Assembly (NCBI RefSeq): GCF_013299165.1
Contig: NZ_JAAFKD010000017.1
Location: forward strand, 1-64,000
Reading direction: 5' to 3'
Length of the DNA stretch: 64,000 bases
Origin: Microcoleus sp. bin38.metabat.b11b12b14.051
Lineage (GTDB): Bacteria; Cyanobacteriota; Cyanobacteriia; Cyanobacteriales; Microcoleaceae
In this document: positions 1-7,351 of the stretch, piece by piece
Numbering within the stretch: the stretch's first letter is position 1
Layout of the letters: every line of letters starts with the position of its first letter
Position numbers and translations under genes: made by a program
The notes under the pieces: generated by a model
Told to the model about the DNA's origin: nothing
Seen by the model: only the letters and a program-made list of their open reading frames with translations
Databases searched by the model: none

Positions 1-679
1 GTTCGTCGCGTCTATATTTCGGCAATATCATGCCCTGACTATCGCCAAGAATAGGGAAGGTATCAAACACGATAGTTTTCTCTTCAGCTAAGGTGGCGAT
101 GTAGGCATTTACTTCTTTAATTGCCCGACTTATGTCATCAGACCAAAACACCTTGCGTTCTAGTGGCACTTCTCCGACGGGGAAAATAGTAGTCACGATT
201 ACTACTGCACCTAACTTCCTAGATTCTTCGACAATTCGTTTAATACTACCTTGACAATTGGCAACGATCGCATTTCTGCGTTCAGGAAACAAGGGAATTG
301 TTTTCAAATCGTTGACACCAACTTGGATGATGATGATTTTGGGTTTTAAGGAACTCACATGATAGGTAAATCTCTGGAGAGTTTGAACAGACGTTTGAGA
401 GCCAATTCCCCGGTTGATGAACTCATATTGATTGAGATTAGGTGCTATCCAACTGGCGGCCCTGGAGTCACCAAAGAAAACCACACGGGTTTGCTTGGTA
501 TTAGTAACTGGCTGGGCATCGATAGGATGGTCGTTCAATCCCAGAGGATCTAAACGAGTTTGATTCAGTTCGCGATAATACTGTTTGGCTCGACTGAACA
601 GCAGAATATTGAGAATAATTGAGCTTCCTAGCACTAATAAAAGAGCGATCGACAGCATAGTAGGTTTGCTCAATGTCAT
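1..679 (-). CDS. SGNH/GDSL-type hydrolase, 3' end cut by window edge
   Basis: A minus-strand frame opens at ATG 679 and runs without a stop to base 1, so the C-terminus lies outside the window. The N-terminus has one hydrophobic segment (residues about 8-28), giving a membrane-anchored or secreted protein. Two SGNH-family blocks are visible: VVFFGDSRA, carrying the nucleophile serine, and the GVNDL block carrying the conserved Asn. The catalytic Asp-His block near the C-terminus is not in the window. The family hydrolyses esters of lipids, polysaccharides or acyl groups; the substrate here is unknown. A second, unrelated-looking SGNH protein lies at 38076-38930. Confidence 0.8.
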   Translation of the reverse strand, partial: MTLSKPTMLSIALLLVLGSSIILNILLFSRAKQYYRELNQTRLDPLGLNDHPIDAQPVTNTKQTRVVFFGDSRAASWIAPNLNQYEFINRGIGSQTSVQTLQRFTYHVSSLKPKIIIIQVGVNDLKTIPLFPERRNAIVANCQGSIKRIVEESRKLGAVVIVTTIFPVGEVPLERKVFWSDDISRAIKEVNAYIATLAEEKTIVFDTFPILGDSQGMILPKYRRDE

Positions 680-769
680 GTTTTTGGGATTTGGGTGCAA
701 TTTAATGTCACATATTCTGAGAAATAAATATCGATATACTAGCGATATTTAGCTGCATAGCTATCTCAT

Positions 770-1111
770 TCATCCTAATGTTGATTCAAATTCTCCCATT
801 GCTCCCAGACGAATCGTGATTAATTCTACATCGGTTAACGCTTCGTGCGCTCCCTGTTTTGTTCCTTTCGGCGTTGTCCAAAAGCATCCCGCTTCACACA
901 CTCGATCGCCTGTTTTAAGACTACCCGAAACTACAAACACATACTCATCAGCCGGATGGGTATGAACTGGAATAATTGTACCTTGCTTCATCTTCAACCG
1001 ATGAATCGAGCCTTGCGGTACAGGCTCAGCTAACACAACCCAACTTGTCCCTGGAAACACCGGTAAGTCAGCGAATTGTTGTGTGGATAAGTCTTGAAAA
1101 GTTTGAGTCAT
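770..1111 (-). CDS. Small cupin-domain protein
   Basis: A single-domain cupin of about 113 residues. Motif 1 is PVHTHPADEYVFVVSG (two His and a Glu for metal binding); motif 2 follows around GCFWTTPKGTKQGAH. This resembles the cupin domains of ChrR-type anti-sigma factors and quercetinase-like proteins, but there is no N-terminal zinc-binding anti-sigma part. An in-frame ATG at 1120 lies only one base from the GAGG motif, so the ATG at 1111, nine bases downstream of it, is preferred. The metal and ligand cannot be told from sequence. It is divergent from the dehydrogenase gene at 1303. Confidence 0.7.
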   Translation of the reverse strand: MTQTFQDLSTQQFADLPVFPGTSWVVLAEPVPQGSIHRLKMKQGTIIPVHTHPADEYVFVVSGSLKTGDRVCEAGCFWTTPKGTKQGAHEALTDVELITIRLGAMGEFESTLG

Positions 1112-1302
1112 CGGTTTCATCCTCGCTTTGCCGTAAATTTATCATACCGATCGCCCTTCAACTCCCCCAGCCCATGCCCAACCACAATACTTAATAAAAA
1201 CTTTACAAAACTTACCCGATCGCCCAAGACGAGTTAGAGTTATTCTATAAAATCCAGCAATCCTGGTACAGTCAACCTTCCCGTCACTTATCCAGTGGTT
1301 CG

Positions 1303-2472
1303 ATGACTCACACCCAAAGCACCAAAACCGCCGCCCCTACTGCAATTTATTCCTTGACAATTGCTCCCGCCTGTGTATTGCGGGGTCAAAACGCCCTCGC
1401 ACAAGCCGGAGATGCGATCGCCCGTTTCGGAAAGCGGCCCTTAATTGTCGGCGGTAGCAACTCCCTCGCCGCCGCCCAACCCTACCTGCAACCAATCCTC
1501 GAAGGCGGGGCGAGGGCGAGCACGGGGGCATCGCCCCTACAATCCGCGTACACAGCCTACGGCAAGGATTGCAGCGAAACCAGCCTCGAAACCCTCCGCG
1601 AAGCTGTCCAAAGCCACAAAGCCGACTTCATCATCGGCGTCGGCGGCGGCAAAGCCTTAGATGCAGCCAAACTTGTCGCCCATCAGTGCAAAATGGCGAT
1701 CGTCACCATCCCCACATCAGCAGCCACCTGTGCTGCTTGGACAGCCCTTTCTAACATTTATTCCGAACAAGGTGCATTTCAATACGATGTCACATTAGCC
1801 AGATGTCCCGATTTATTAATCCTGGACTACGGCTTAATTCAAACTGCACCGCAGCGGACATTAGTAGCAGGAATCGGAGATGCGATCGCCAAATGGTACG
1901 AAGCATCAGTCAGCAGCGGACACTCCGAACAAACCATGATAATCGCCGCCGTCCAACAAGCTAGAATATTACGAGATATCCTGTTCCAAAAATCAGCCGC
2001 CGCCCTCAAAGAACCCGGTAGCGAAACCTGGCAAGAAGTCACAGATGCCGCCGTATTGCTAGCAGGAGTAATCGGAGGAATCGGCGGGGCCGGGTGTCGC
2101 ACCGTCGCCGCCCACGCCGTCCACAACGGCCTAACTCATCTATTAGCAAGTCACGGCACATTGCACGGCGAAAAAGTCGCCTACGGCATTTTAGTGCAAC
2201 TGCGACTAGAAGAAATGCTGCAAAACAATCAACTCGCAGCCACCGCCAGACAGCAACTACTAAAATTCTACACTGAGATTGGATTGCCTCAAACTTTAGA
2301 CAATTTAGGACTCGGAGACGTTAGCCTCACACAATTACAGCGCGCCGCCGAAATAGCTTGCAATCCCAATTCCGACATCCACAGACTGCCATTTAAAGTC
2401 GTTCCCGAACAATTAATGGCGGCGATGGTTTCTACTACCGCACCTGTGGGAGAATTGAAAATTAAGCATTAA
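1303..2472 (+). CDS. Iron-containing alcohol dehydrogenase, glycerol dehydrogenase-like
   Basis: The 389-residue product belongs to the group III (GldA-like) metal-dependent alcohol dehydrogenases. The NAD-binding loop GVGGGKALD is near residue 116. Metal-ligand regions are GIGDAIAKWYE (Asp), AHAVHNGLTHL (His) and LHGEKVAYG (His). The family oxidises glycerol or related polyols with NAD; the cyanobacterial substrate is uncertain. Residues around 67-82 form a Gly/Ala/Ser-rich stretch that looks inserted and is encoded by a dispersed intergenic repeat (see 1505-1545). Start ATG 1303 is the only clear one. A strong hairpin begins at the stop codon. Confidence 0.82.
   Translation: MTHTQSTKTAAPTAIYSLTIAPACVLRGQNALAQAGDAIARFGKRPLIVGGSNSLAAAQPYLQPILEGGARASTGASPLQSAYTAYGKDCSETSLETLREAVQSHKADFIIGVGGGKALDAAKLVAHQCKMAIVTIPTSAATCAAWTALSNIYSEQGAFQYDVTLARCPDLLILDYGLIQTAPQRTLVAGIGDAIAKWYEASVSSGHSEQTMIIAAVQQARILRDILFQKSAAALKEPGSETWQEVTDAAVLLAGVIGGIGGAGCRTVAAHAVHNGLTHLLASHGTLHGEKVAYGILVQLRLEEMLQNNQLAATARQQLLKFYTEIGLPQTLDNLGLGDVSLTQLQRAAEIACNPNSDIHRLPFKVVPEQLMAAMVSTTAPVGELKIKH
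1505..1545 (+). repeat. Dispersed repeat copy inside the dehydrogenase coding sequence
   Basis: The GC-rich stretch ends in CACGGGGGCATCGCCCCTAC. On the other strand it reads as TGTAGGGGC...CCCCGTG..GCCCT, the same consensus as the intergenic repeat at about 20417-20490. It encodes the Gly/Ala/Ser-rich residues that have no counterpart in the usual glycerol dehydrogenase pattern, so it is probably an in-frame insertion. Confidence 0.6.
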
Positions 2473-2516
2473 AACAGTTTGTAGTTAAGGACTAAAGTCC
2501 TGGCTACAAACTGTTT
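2471..2516 (+). terminator. Strong hairpin at the end of the dehydrogenase gene
   Basis: Perfect 14-bp arms AAAACAGTTTGTAG and CTACAAACTGTTTT enclose a GGACTAAAGTCC core. The hairpin starts in the stop codon of the upstream gene and ends in a short T run, so it may act as a terminator. It is also a member of the dispersed GGACTNNAGTCC hairpin family. A further partial copy lies at about 2733-2758. Confidence 0.55.
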
Positions 2517-2523
2517 TAGAAAG

Positions 2524-2727
2524 CAATACGGTTCCATTAAGACAGATCCCCCCTAGCCCCCCTTCTTAAGGGGGGGACAAGAGTATTCTCAAAGTCCCCT
2601 AAGACAGATCCCCCCTAGCCCCCCTTCTTAAGGGGGGGACAAGAGTATTCTCAAAGTCCCCCTTCTTAAGGGGGATTTAGGGGGATCTCCGGGGAATAAA
2701 CACTGTTAAATTAATTGAACCGTATTG
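2524..2727. repeat. Inverted-repeat element with CAATACGGTTC ends
   Basis: The left end is CAATACGGTTCCATTAA and the right end is its near-complement TTAATTGAACCGTATTG. The interior contains a 62-bp tandem duplication (2538-2599 and 2600-2661) of a block with GATCCCCCCTAGCCCCCC and TTAAGGGGG pairing arms. The same ends recur on the element at 58437-58567. Its size and terminal inverted repeats suggest a non-autonomous MITE. With the flanking hairpin repeats it fills the spacer 2473-2791, where no gene is seen. Confidence 0.6.
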
Positions 2728-2791
2728 TGTTAGAGAGGACTAAAGTCCTTACTACAAACCCGGAAAACAACTAATAACTGATACACAACAA

Positions 2792-3976
2792 ATGACATTG
2801 GATTGGATTAGCCCTGCTGACAGGTTGCAAAAACTACCGCCCTACGTATTTGCCCGTCTCGATGAACTCAAAGCCCGCGCCCGCGAACAAGGACTCGACC
2901 TGATAGACTTAGGAATGGGAAACCCCGACGGTGCGACTCCGCAACCGATAGTAGAAGCCGCCGTCGCAGCTATCCAAAATCCTGCAAATCATGGCTATCC
3001 ACCCTTTGAAGGAACTGCCAGTTTCCGCCGCACAATTACTAAATGGTACAGCCGCCGCTACAATGTTGAACTAGATCCAGAAGGCGAAGCATTGCCTTTA
3101 TTGGGTTCAAAAGAAGGTTTAGCACACTTTGCGATCGCCTATATCAATCCCGGCGACGTAGTATTAGTACCAAGTCCCGCTTATCCCGTATTATTTCGCG
3201 GCCCCATCATCGCCGGTGCCAAAGTTCACAACATCATCCTCAAGCCAGAGAATGGCTGGGTAATTGACTTAGGTTCTATTCCCGACAGCGTAGCCGAACA
3301 AGCAAAAATTCTCTACTTTAATTATCCCAGCAATCCGACCGGAGCAACTGCCCCCCGCGAATTTTATAAAGATATTGTTGCTTTCGCCCACAAACATCAA
3401 ATCTTGCTGGTTCATGACTTGTGTTACGCCGAATTAGCTTTTGACGGGTATCAACCGACAAGTTTGTTAGAAATTCCCGGCGGCAAAGAAATCGGCGTCG
3501 AATTTCACACCATGTCAAAAACCTATAATATGGCCGGCTGGCGAGTCGGTTTTGTGGTAGGAAATAGCAAGATAATTCAAGGTTTGCGTACCTTAAAAAC
3601 TAACTTAGATTACGGTATATTTTCCGCCTTGCAAGCAGCAGCAGAAACTGCACTGCAATTACCCGACAGTTACTTACACGAAGTGCAGGAACGCTACCGC
3701 ACTCGCCGCGATTTTATGGTTGAAGGATTAGCCCAATTGGGCTGGAATATTCCTAAACCTCTGGCTGCAATGTATCTTTGGGTTCCTTGTACTCCGGGCA
3801 TGAGTTCGACGGATTTTGCCTTGAATATTTTGCAGCAAACTGGTGTTGTTGTCACTCCTGGTAATGCTTTCGGCCCTGGCGGCGAAGGATATGTGAGGGT
3901 GAGTTTGATTGCAGATTGCGATCGGCTGGGAGAAGCTTTGAGACGCTTGAAACAAGCCAACATTCGCTATCAGTAG
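2792..3976 (+). CDS. PLP-dependent class I/II aminotransferase (Asp/Ala/LL-DAP type)
   Basis: The 394-residue fold-type I aminotransferase has the usual landmarks: substrate-side IDLGMGNPDG near residue 40, NYPSNPTGA with the PLP-contacting Asn, DLCYAEL with the PLP-nitrogen Asp, SKTYNMAGWR with the Schiff-base Lys near residue 242, and the C-terminal YVRVSL Arg that binds the substrate carboxylate. Cyanobacterial homologues are annotated variously as aspartate aminotransferase, AlaC-like or LL-diaminopimelate aminotransferase, and the sequence does not decide between them. The dapF gene 2 kb away would fit a lysine or cell-wall role, but they do not share an operon. Confidence 0.82.
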   Translation: MTLDWISPADRLQKLPPYVFARLDELKARAREQGLDLIDLGMGNPDGATPQPIVEAAVAAIQNPANHGYPPFEGTASFRRTITKWYSRRYNVELDPEGEALPLLGSKEGLAHFAIAYINPGDVVLVPSPAYPVLFRGPIIAGAKVHNIILKPENGWVIDLGSIPDSVAEQAKILYFNYPSNPTGATAPREFYKDIVAFAHKHQILLVHDLCYAELAFDGYQPTSLLEIPGGKEIGVEFHTMSKTYNMAGWRVGFVVGNSKIIQGLRTLKTNLDYGIFSALQAAAETALQLPDSYLHEVQERYRTRRDFMVEGLAQLGWNIPKPLAAMYLWVPCTPGMSSTDFALNILQQTGVVVTPGNAFGPGGEGYVRVSLIADCDRLGEALRRLKQANIRYQ

Positions 3977-4019
3977 TCGGCAGCCATCAGTCAGATCGTG
4001 TCCGGTCGATTACCACAAC

Positions 4020-4262
4020 AAAAACGGTTTGTAGTGCGGACTTTAGTCCGCATCCATAAAAGGACTAAGAAACGAAAATTTAATAACTTAAACACTTCCT
4101 ACAGTCCTCTCTCCTATAAGTCGGGAGTTAAAAAAATGCTCTTCCGACCGATTTCCCCTGATTTCGCAGAGCCTGGCAACAAGCAATTCCCCCTAATAAA
4201 AGTGGTTCTGTGAGGACTTTCGTCCTGGGATGGATGCGGACTAAAGTCCTCACTACAAACCC
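4020..4262. repeat. GGACTNNAGTCC hairpin repeats between convergent genes
   Basis: Two degenerate units lie at about 4024-4070 (GTTTGTAGTGCGGACTTTAGTCCGC) and 4200-4262 (ending GGACTAAAGTCCTCACTAC), between the convergent genes ending at 3976 and 4275. The sequence between them shows no recognisable gene or RNA. They may act as bidirectional terminators. Confidence 0.55.
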
Positions 4263-4274
4263 TACAAATGACGA

Positions 4275-5420
4275 CTATAAACTTTTGATTTTGTCAACTA
4301 CCCAGTTAAAAGTTTCCATAACTTGCTGGAGGGCAAATTCGTCTTCCAAAGTAGATAAAGCCAGACTCGGAGACCTTTTTTCTCCAGGTTCTTTAGGTAG
4401 TGAGAGACCGATCGAACTTAGCTTATTTCTCAATTCCAGCCAATTTTGCTCAGCATTAAACGGCGGCCCGGAACCGTAATTGTCAGCAGAAATTTCCATT
4501 CTGCCAGCAATATCTACAGTGAATAACTGATATGGCTTTCTTCCCTTATGATGCAATTGTGCTGCGAAACCGCCGTAAGCATCCCCCGTTCCCCAATGGA
4601 TTTGAATTTCGGGTTCTTGAGTTTTCGCCCAAAGGTAAATTGCTCTTGCGATTTGCGCCTCGTCTGCGCCCCGTCTAGCTTTGATTTCTGCAAAAAATGA
4701 CGATTCATCCCAGCGCCTTCTTTCGCGCGTGGCACTGGATTTTTTCTGCTGTGCTTCGGCGGTCTGACCGATTACTCTGGGAACCAATGTTTTCAAACCG
4801 TCTTCACTTACATACTGCTTAATTTCGAGTGCCAAAACTTCAACCGGGTCCATTTGTTCGTTGAGAAATTCCACAACGCGGCGCATTTCAGCCGAAATCT
4901 CGTCTGCTACAAATACTAAGCGAACTTTACCCGCTTGCAAATTAGTTTTAACCTTTTGCCAAAATAGGTCTTCATTAGCATCCGCACCGAGAAACTCTTC
5001 AAAAATGTGTTCTGGATCGCGTCCCCGATCGCGACAATTAGCTTCAAACAAAGCAATAATTGAATCGATCGGCCAATAAACCAACGCATTAGCAGCATAG
5101 TCGATCGACTGACCTAAAACTTTTTGCCGGAGTGCAGCATTAGGAGTGCGCCGGACATCCACTAAAGTAGGAACTGCATTTTGGTCTAGAAACAAATGAT
5201 CCAGCGACCACTGGACGGCACTTTCTTCATCGGTGGGCACTGCTGATTCCCGCGAAATTAACAGCCACTTCCGCGCCGTCGCGCGATCGATTTGGTCTCC
5301 CGCGATCAGATTAGGATAAGTTACAAGCAAGTCTTGTAACTGGTCTTCCGAGTCGTAGGGCTGCTCCATCATTTCTACCAGCCTGTCGTCGTCCTGAATC
5401 AGATAAATACCTCCAGCCAT
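4275..5420 (-). CDS. Unknown protein with PD-(D/E)XK nuclease-like features
   Basis: A 381-residue protein that I do not recognise. The N-terminal part resembles a PD-(D/E)XK core: an acidic residue before a beta strand, the strand PTLVDVRR in the position of the usual (D/E)xK, then a helix with QKVLGQSIDY like the QxxxY motif that often follows. A second strand, VLALEIKQY near residue 205, also reads like an ExK motif. A charged linker rich in K, R and E (about 225-245) joins a C-terminal domain with WGTGDAYGGF and YQLFTVD. The start is placed at ATG 5420 because AGGTGG sits 6 bases upstream; another ATG lies at 5426. No nuclease activity is claimed. Confidence 0.6.
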   Translation of the reverse strand: MAGGIYLIQDDDRLVEMMEQPYDSEDQLQDLLVTYPNLIAGDQIDRATARKWLLISRESAVPTDEESAVQWSLDHLFLDQNAVPTLVDVRRTPNAALRQKVLGQSIDYAANALVYWPIDSIIALFEANCRDRGRDPEHIFEEFLGADANEDLFWQKVKTNLQAGKVRLVFVADEISAEMRRVVEFLNEQMDPVEVLALEIKQYVSEDGLKTLVPRVIGQTAEAQQKKSSATRERRRWDESSFFAEIKARRGADEAQIARAIYLWAKTQEPEIQIHWGTGDAYGGFAAQLHHKGRKPYQLFTVDIAGRMEISADNYGSGPPFNAEQNWLELRNKLSSIGLSLPKEPGEKRSPSLALSTLEDEFALQQVMETFNWVVDKIKSL

Positions 5421-5436
5421 GCACATCCACCTAGTA

Positions 5437-5772
5437 AATTTTAGATTTTAGATTTTAGATTTTAGATTTTAGTCATTAGTCATTAGTCATTAGTCATCAG
5501 TCATTTGTCATTTGTCGTTTGTCATTTGTCATTAGTGTTCAGCCGATGACTTTTGAAGGTGCAAGCCATTAGTCATTCAGCATTATTCATAATTAAAGAA
5601 AAATTTTGAATTCAATACTTTTCCTTGTTTGTCAATTCCCCAAAAAACTCCTTCTGACCAATAACTAATGACCAATGACCATTGACTGATGACCACCCTT
5701 CGGCTTCGCAAGCGGGTAAAATGACTGATGACTGATCACCAATGACTAATGACTAATGACCAATGACCACTG
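5437..5772. repeat. Heptamer tandem repeats (GATTTTA, CATTAGT and variants)
   Basis: The spacer between the unknown gene and dapF consists mostly of short tandem arrays with a 7-base period: GATTTTA units, then CATTAGT/CATTTGT units, and further GACTAATGACC-type units near 5660-5765. The last array runs into the dapF stop codon. No gene is seen. Confidence 0.75.
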
Positions 5773-6624
5773 TCAACTGTCAACTGTCAACTGACAACCA
5801 GTAAATACTCGCTTGGCTGGCCCAGTCATGTAAATCCGCCCAGAAACTTCTGCCCATTCGATTTCCAAAACGCCGCCGGGGAGTTCAACAGCAGTTGTTC
5901 GATCGCACTTTCCGACCAACACTCCAGCCACCACAGAAGCACAAGCACCAGTCCCACAAGCTAGAGTAACACCTGCGCCCCTTTCCCACACCCGCATTTT
6001 TACATAGTCTCGTCGTATTACTTGAATAAATTCCGTATTTATACGCTGCGGGAAAGCTGGATTGTTCTCGAATTGAGGGCCGACAGTTTCTAAAGCAACA
6101 GCCGAAACATCGTCTACAAAGGTAATGCAGTGAGGATTTCCCATGCTGACGCAGGTAACAGACCAAGATTTATCAGCAACTTCGATCGGCACATCTATAA
6201 CTTTGGCATCAGGTGCGGCTAAAGTTGTCGGAATTTCCGCAGCCAGCAGCCGGGGAACTCCCATATCCACCTTAACTTGACCGTCAACAAGCAATTCAGG
6301 GCTAATCACACCCGCCAGAGTGTGGATGCGATACTCTGTTTTCGCCTTCTCACCTTCCAAATCGGCAATAAACTTAGCCAAACAGCGAATTCCGTTGCCG
6401 CACATTTCCGGTTCCGAACCGTCGGAGTTAAAAATCCGCATCGTATAGTCAGTGCCGTTTTGACCCGGTAGCGCAAAGATTACACCGTCTGCGCCAATCC
6501 CGAAATGTCGATCGCACACGGACACAGCTTGTTCTGGTGTTAAAACTGGTTCTGAGGAGTGGCGGTTGTCAATCAGAATAAAATCATTGCCCAATCCGTG
6601 ATACTTCGCAAACTCGATCGGCAT
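5773..6624 (-). CDS. dapF: Diaminopimelate epimerase
   Basis: DapF interconverts LL- and meso-diaminopimelate, the step feeding lysine and peptidoglycan synthesis in the cytoplasm. The conserved N-terminus [15 protein letters not shown] fixes the start at ATG 6624; an upstream in-frame ATG at 6666 would add a 14-residue tail untypical of the family. Both catalytic cysteines are present, in EMCGNGIRC and in LACGTGACA. The length, about 283 residues, is normal. The last seven residues (CQLTVDS) are encoded by a heptamer tandem repeat that has run into the end of the gene. It is divergent from hfq. Confidence 0.96.
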   Translation of the reverse strand: MPIEFAKYHGLGNDFILIDNRHSSEPVLTPEQAVSVCDRHFGIGADGVIFALPGQNGTDYTMRIFNSDGSEPEMCGNGIRCLAKFIADLEGEKAKTEYRIHTLAGVISPELLVDGQVKVDMGVPRLLAAEIPTTLAAPDAKVIDVPIEVADKSWSVTCVSMGNPHCITFVDDVSAVALETVGPQFENNPAFPQRINTEFIQVIRRDYVKMRVWERGAGVTLACGTGACASVVAGVLVGKCDRTTAVELPGGVLEIEWAEVSGRIYMTGPAKRVFTGCQLTVDS

Positions 6625-6689
6625 AAAAACAAACCTCTGTTGGTTAAAACTAATTAGTTGATACACTTGCGTAAGTCATTAATTCTTTA

Positions 6690-6900
6690 GTCATTTGCCC
6701 CTTGCGTCCCGCCCGGATGTCATTAGTCCTAAGTCCTCACTCCTCAGTTGGCCACCAAAGACTAATGACTAATGGCCAATGCCCAATGCCCCATGCCCTG
6801 TTTGGCCAATGCCCCATGCCCTGTTTGGCCAATGCCCCATGCCCCATGCCCCATGCCCCATGCCCCATGCCCTGTTTGCCCAATGACCAATTTACCCATT
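6690..6900. repeat. Heptamer tandem repeats (GCCCCAT units) upstream of hfq
   Basis: After a few GACTAATG/GCCAATG units the spacer becomes an array of GCCCCAT heptamers interrupted by GCCCTGTTTG. It occupies most of the dapF-hfq intergenic region, so the promoters of both genes must lie in or beside it. Confidence 0.75.
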
Positions 6901-6907
6901 TTCCACT

Positions 6908-7120
6908 ATGTCAGAATTTGAGACCGGATTGCCCAGTGTTCGACTAATACAAAGCTACATCAAAGACAAAGAACAGGTAGAAATTAAACTCATGACCGGC
7001 GACTCGCTAGCCGGCAGAATTTTTTGGCAGGATCATAGCTGCATTTGCCTCGTCGATGCCTCAGAAACACAAATTCTGATCTCGCGATCGGCAATTGCCT
7101 ATATCAAACCCAACGGGTGA
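6908..7120 (+). CDS. hfq: Hfq, cyanobacterial type
   Basis: The 70-residue protein matches the cyanobacterial Hfq pattern: N-terminal FETGLPSVR, Sm1 region EIKLMTGDSLAGRIFWQD, and Sm2 region ending SAIAYIKP. Hfq forms an Sm-like hexamer. The cyanobacterial form lacks several residues used by enterobacterial Hfq for RNA binding and, in Synechocystis, is linked to type IV pili and motility (family knowledge). The position beside dapF fits my recollection of cyanobacterial genomes. The gene is too short for general ORF statistics, but the whole length aligns to the family. Confidence 0.9.
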   Translation: MSEFETGLPSVRLIQSYIKDKEQVEIKLMTGDSLAGRIFWQDHSCICLVDASETQILISRSAIAYIKPNG

Positions 7121-7351
7121 GGAGAGGGGGAGACGGGGAGACAGGGAGAAGGGGAGACGGAAAAAATATTCCCTCTTCCTTCTGACCAATGACCTGTTTG
7201 GCCTGTTTGCCCCATGCCCCATGCCCCATGCCCCACCCTTCGACTTCGCTCAGGGCGAGATGCCCCATGCCCAATGCCCCATGCCCCATGCCCCATGCCC
7301 CACCCTTCGACTTCGCTCAGGGCGAGATGCCCCATGCCCCATGCCCCATAA
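7121..7351. repeat. Heptamer repeats and CTTCGACTTCGCTCAGGG repeats
   Basis: The spacer holds a GGGGAGAC-type purine tract, GCCCCAT heptamers, and two copies of CCCTTCGACTTCGCTCAGGG (at about 7236 and 7302). The last repeats abut the stop codon of the antiporter gene. No gene is seen. Confidence 0.7.
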
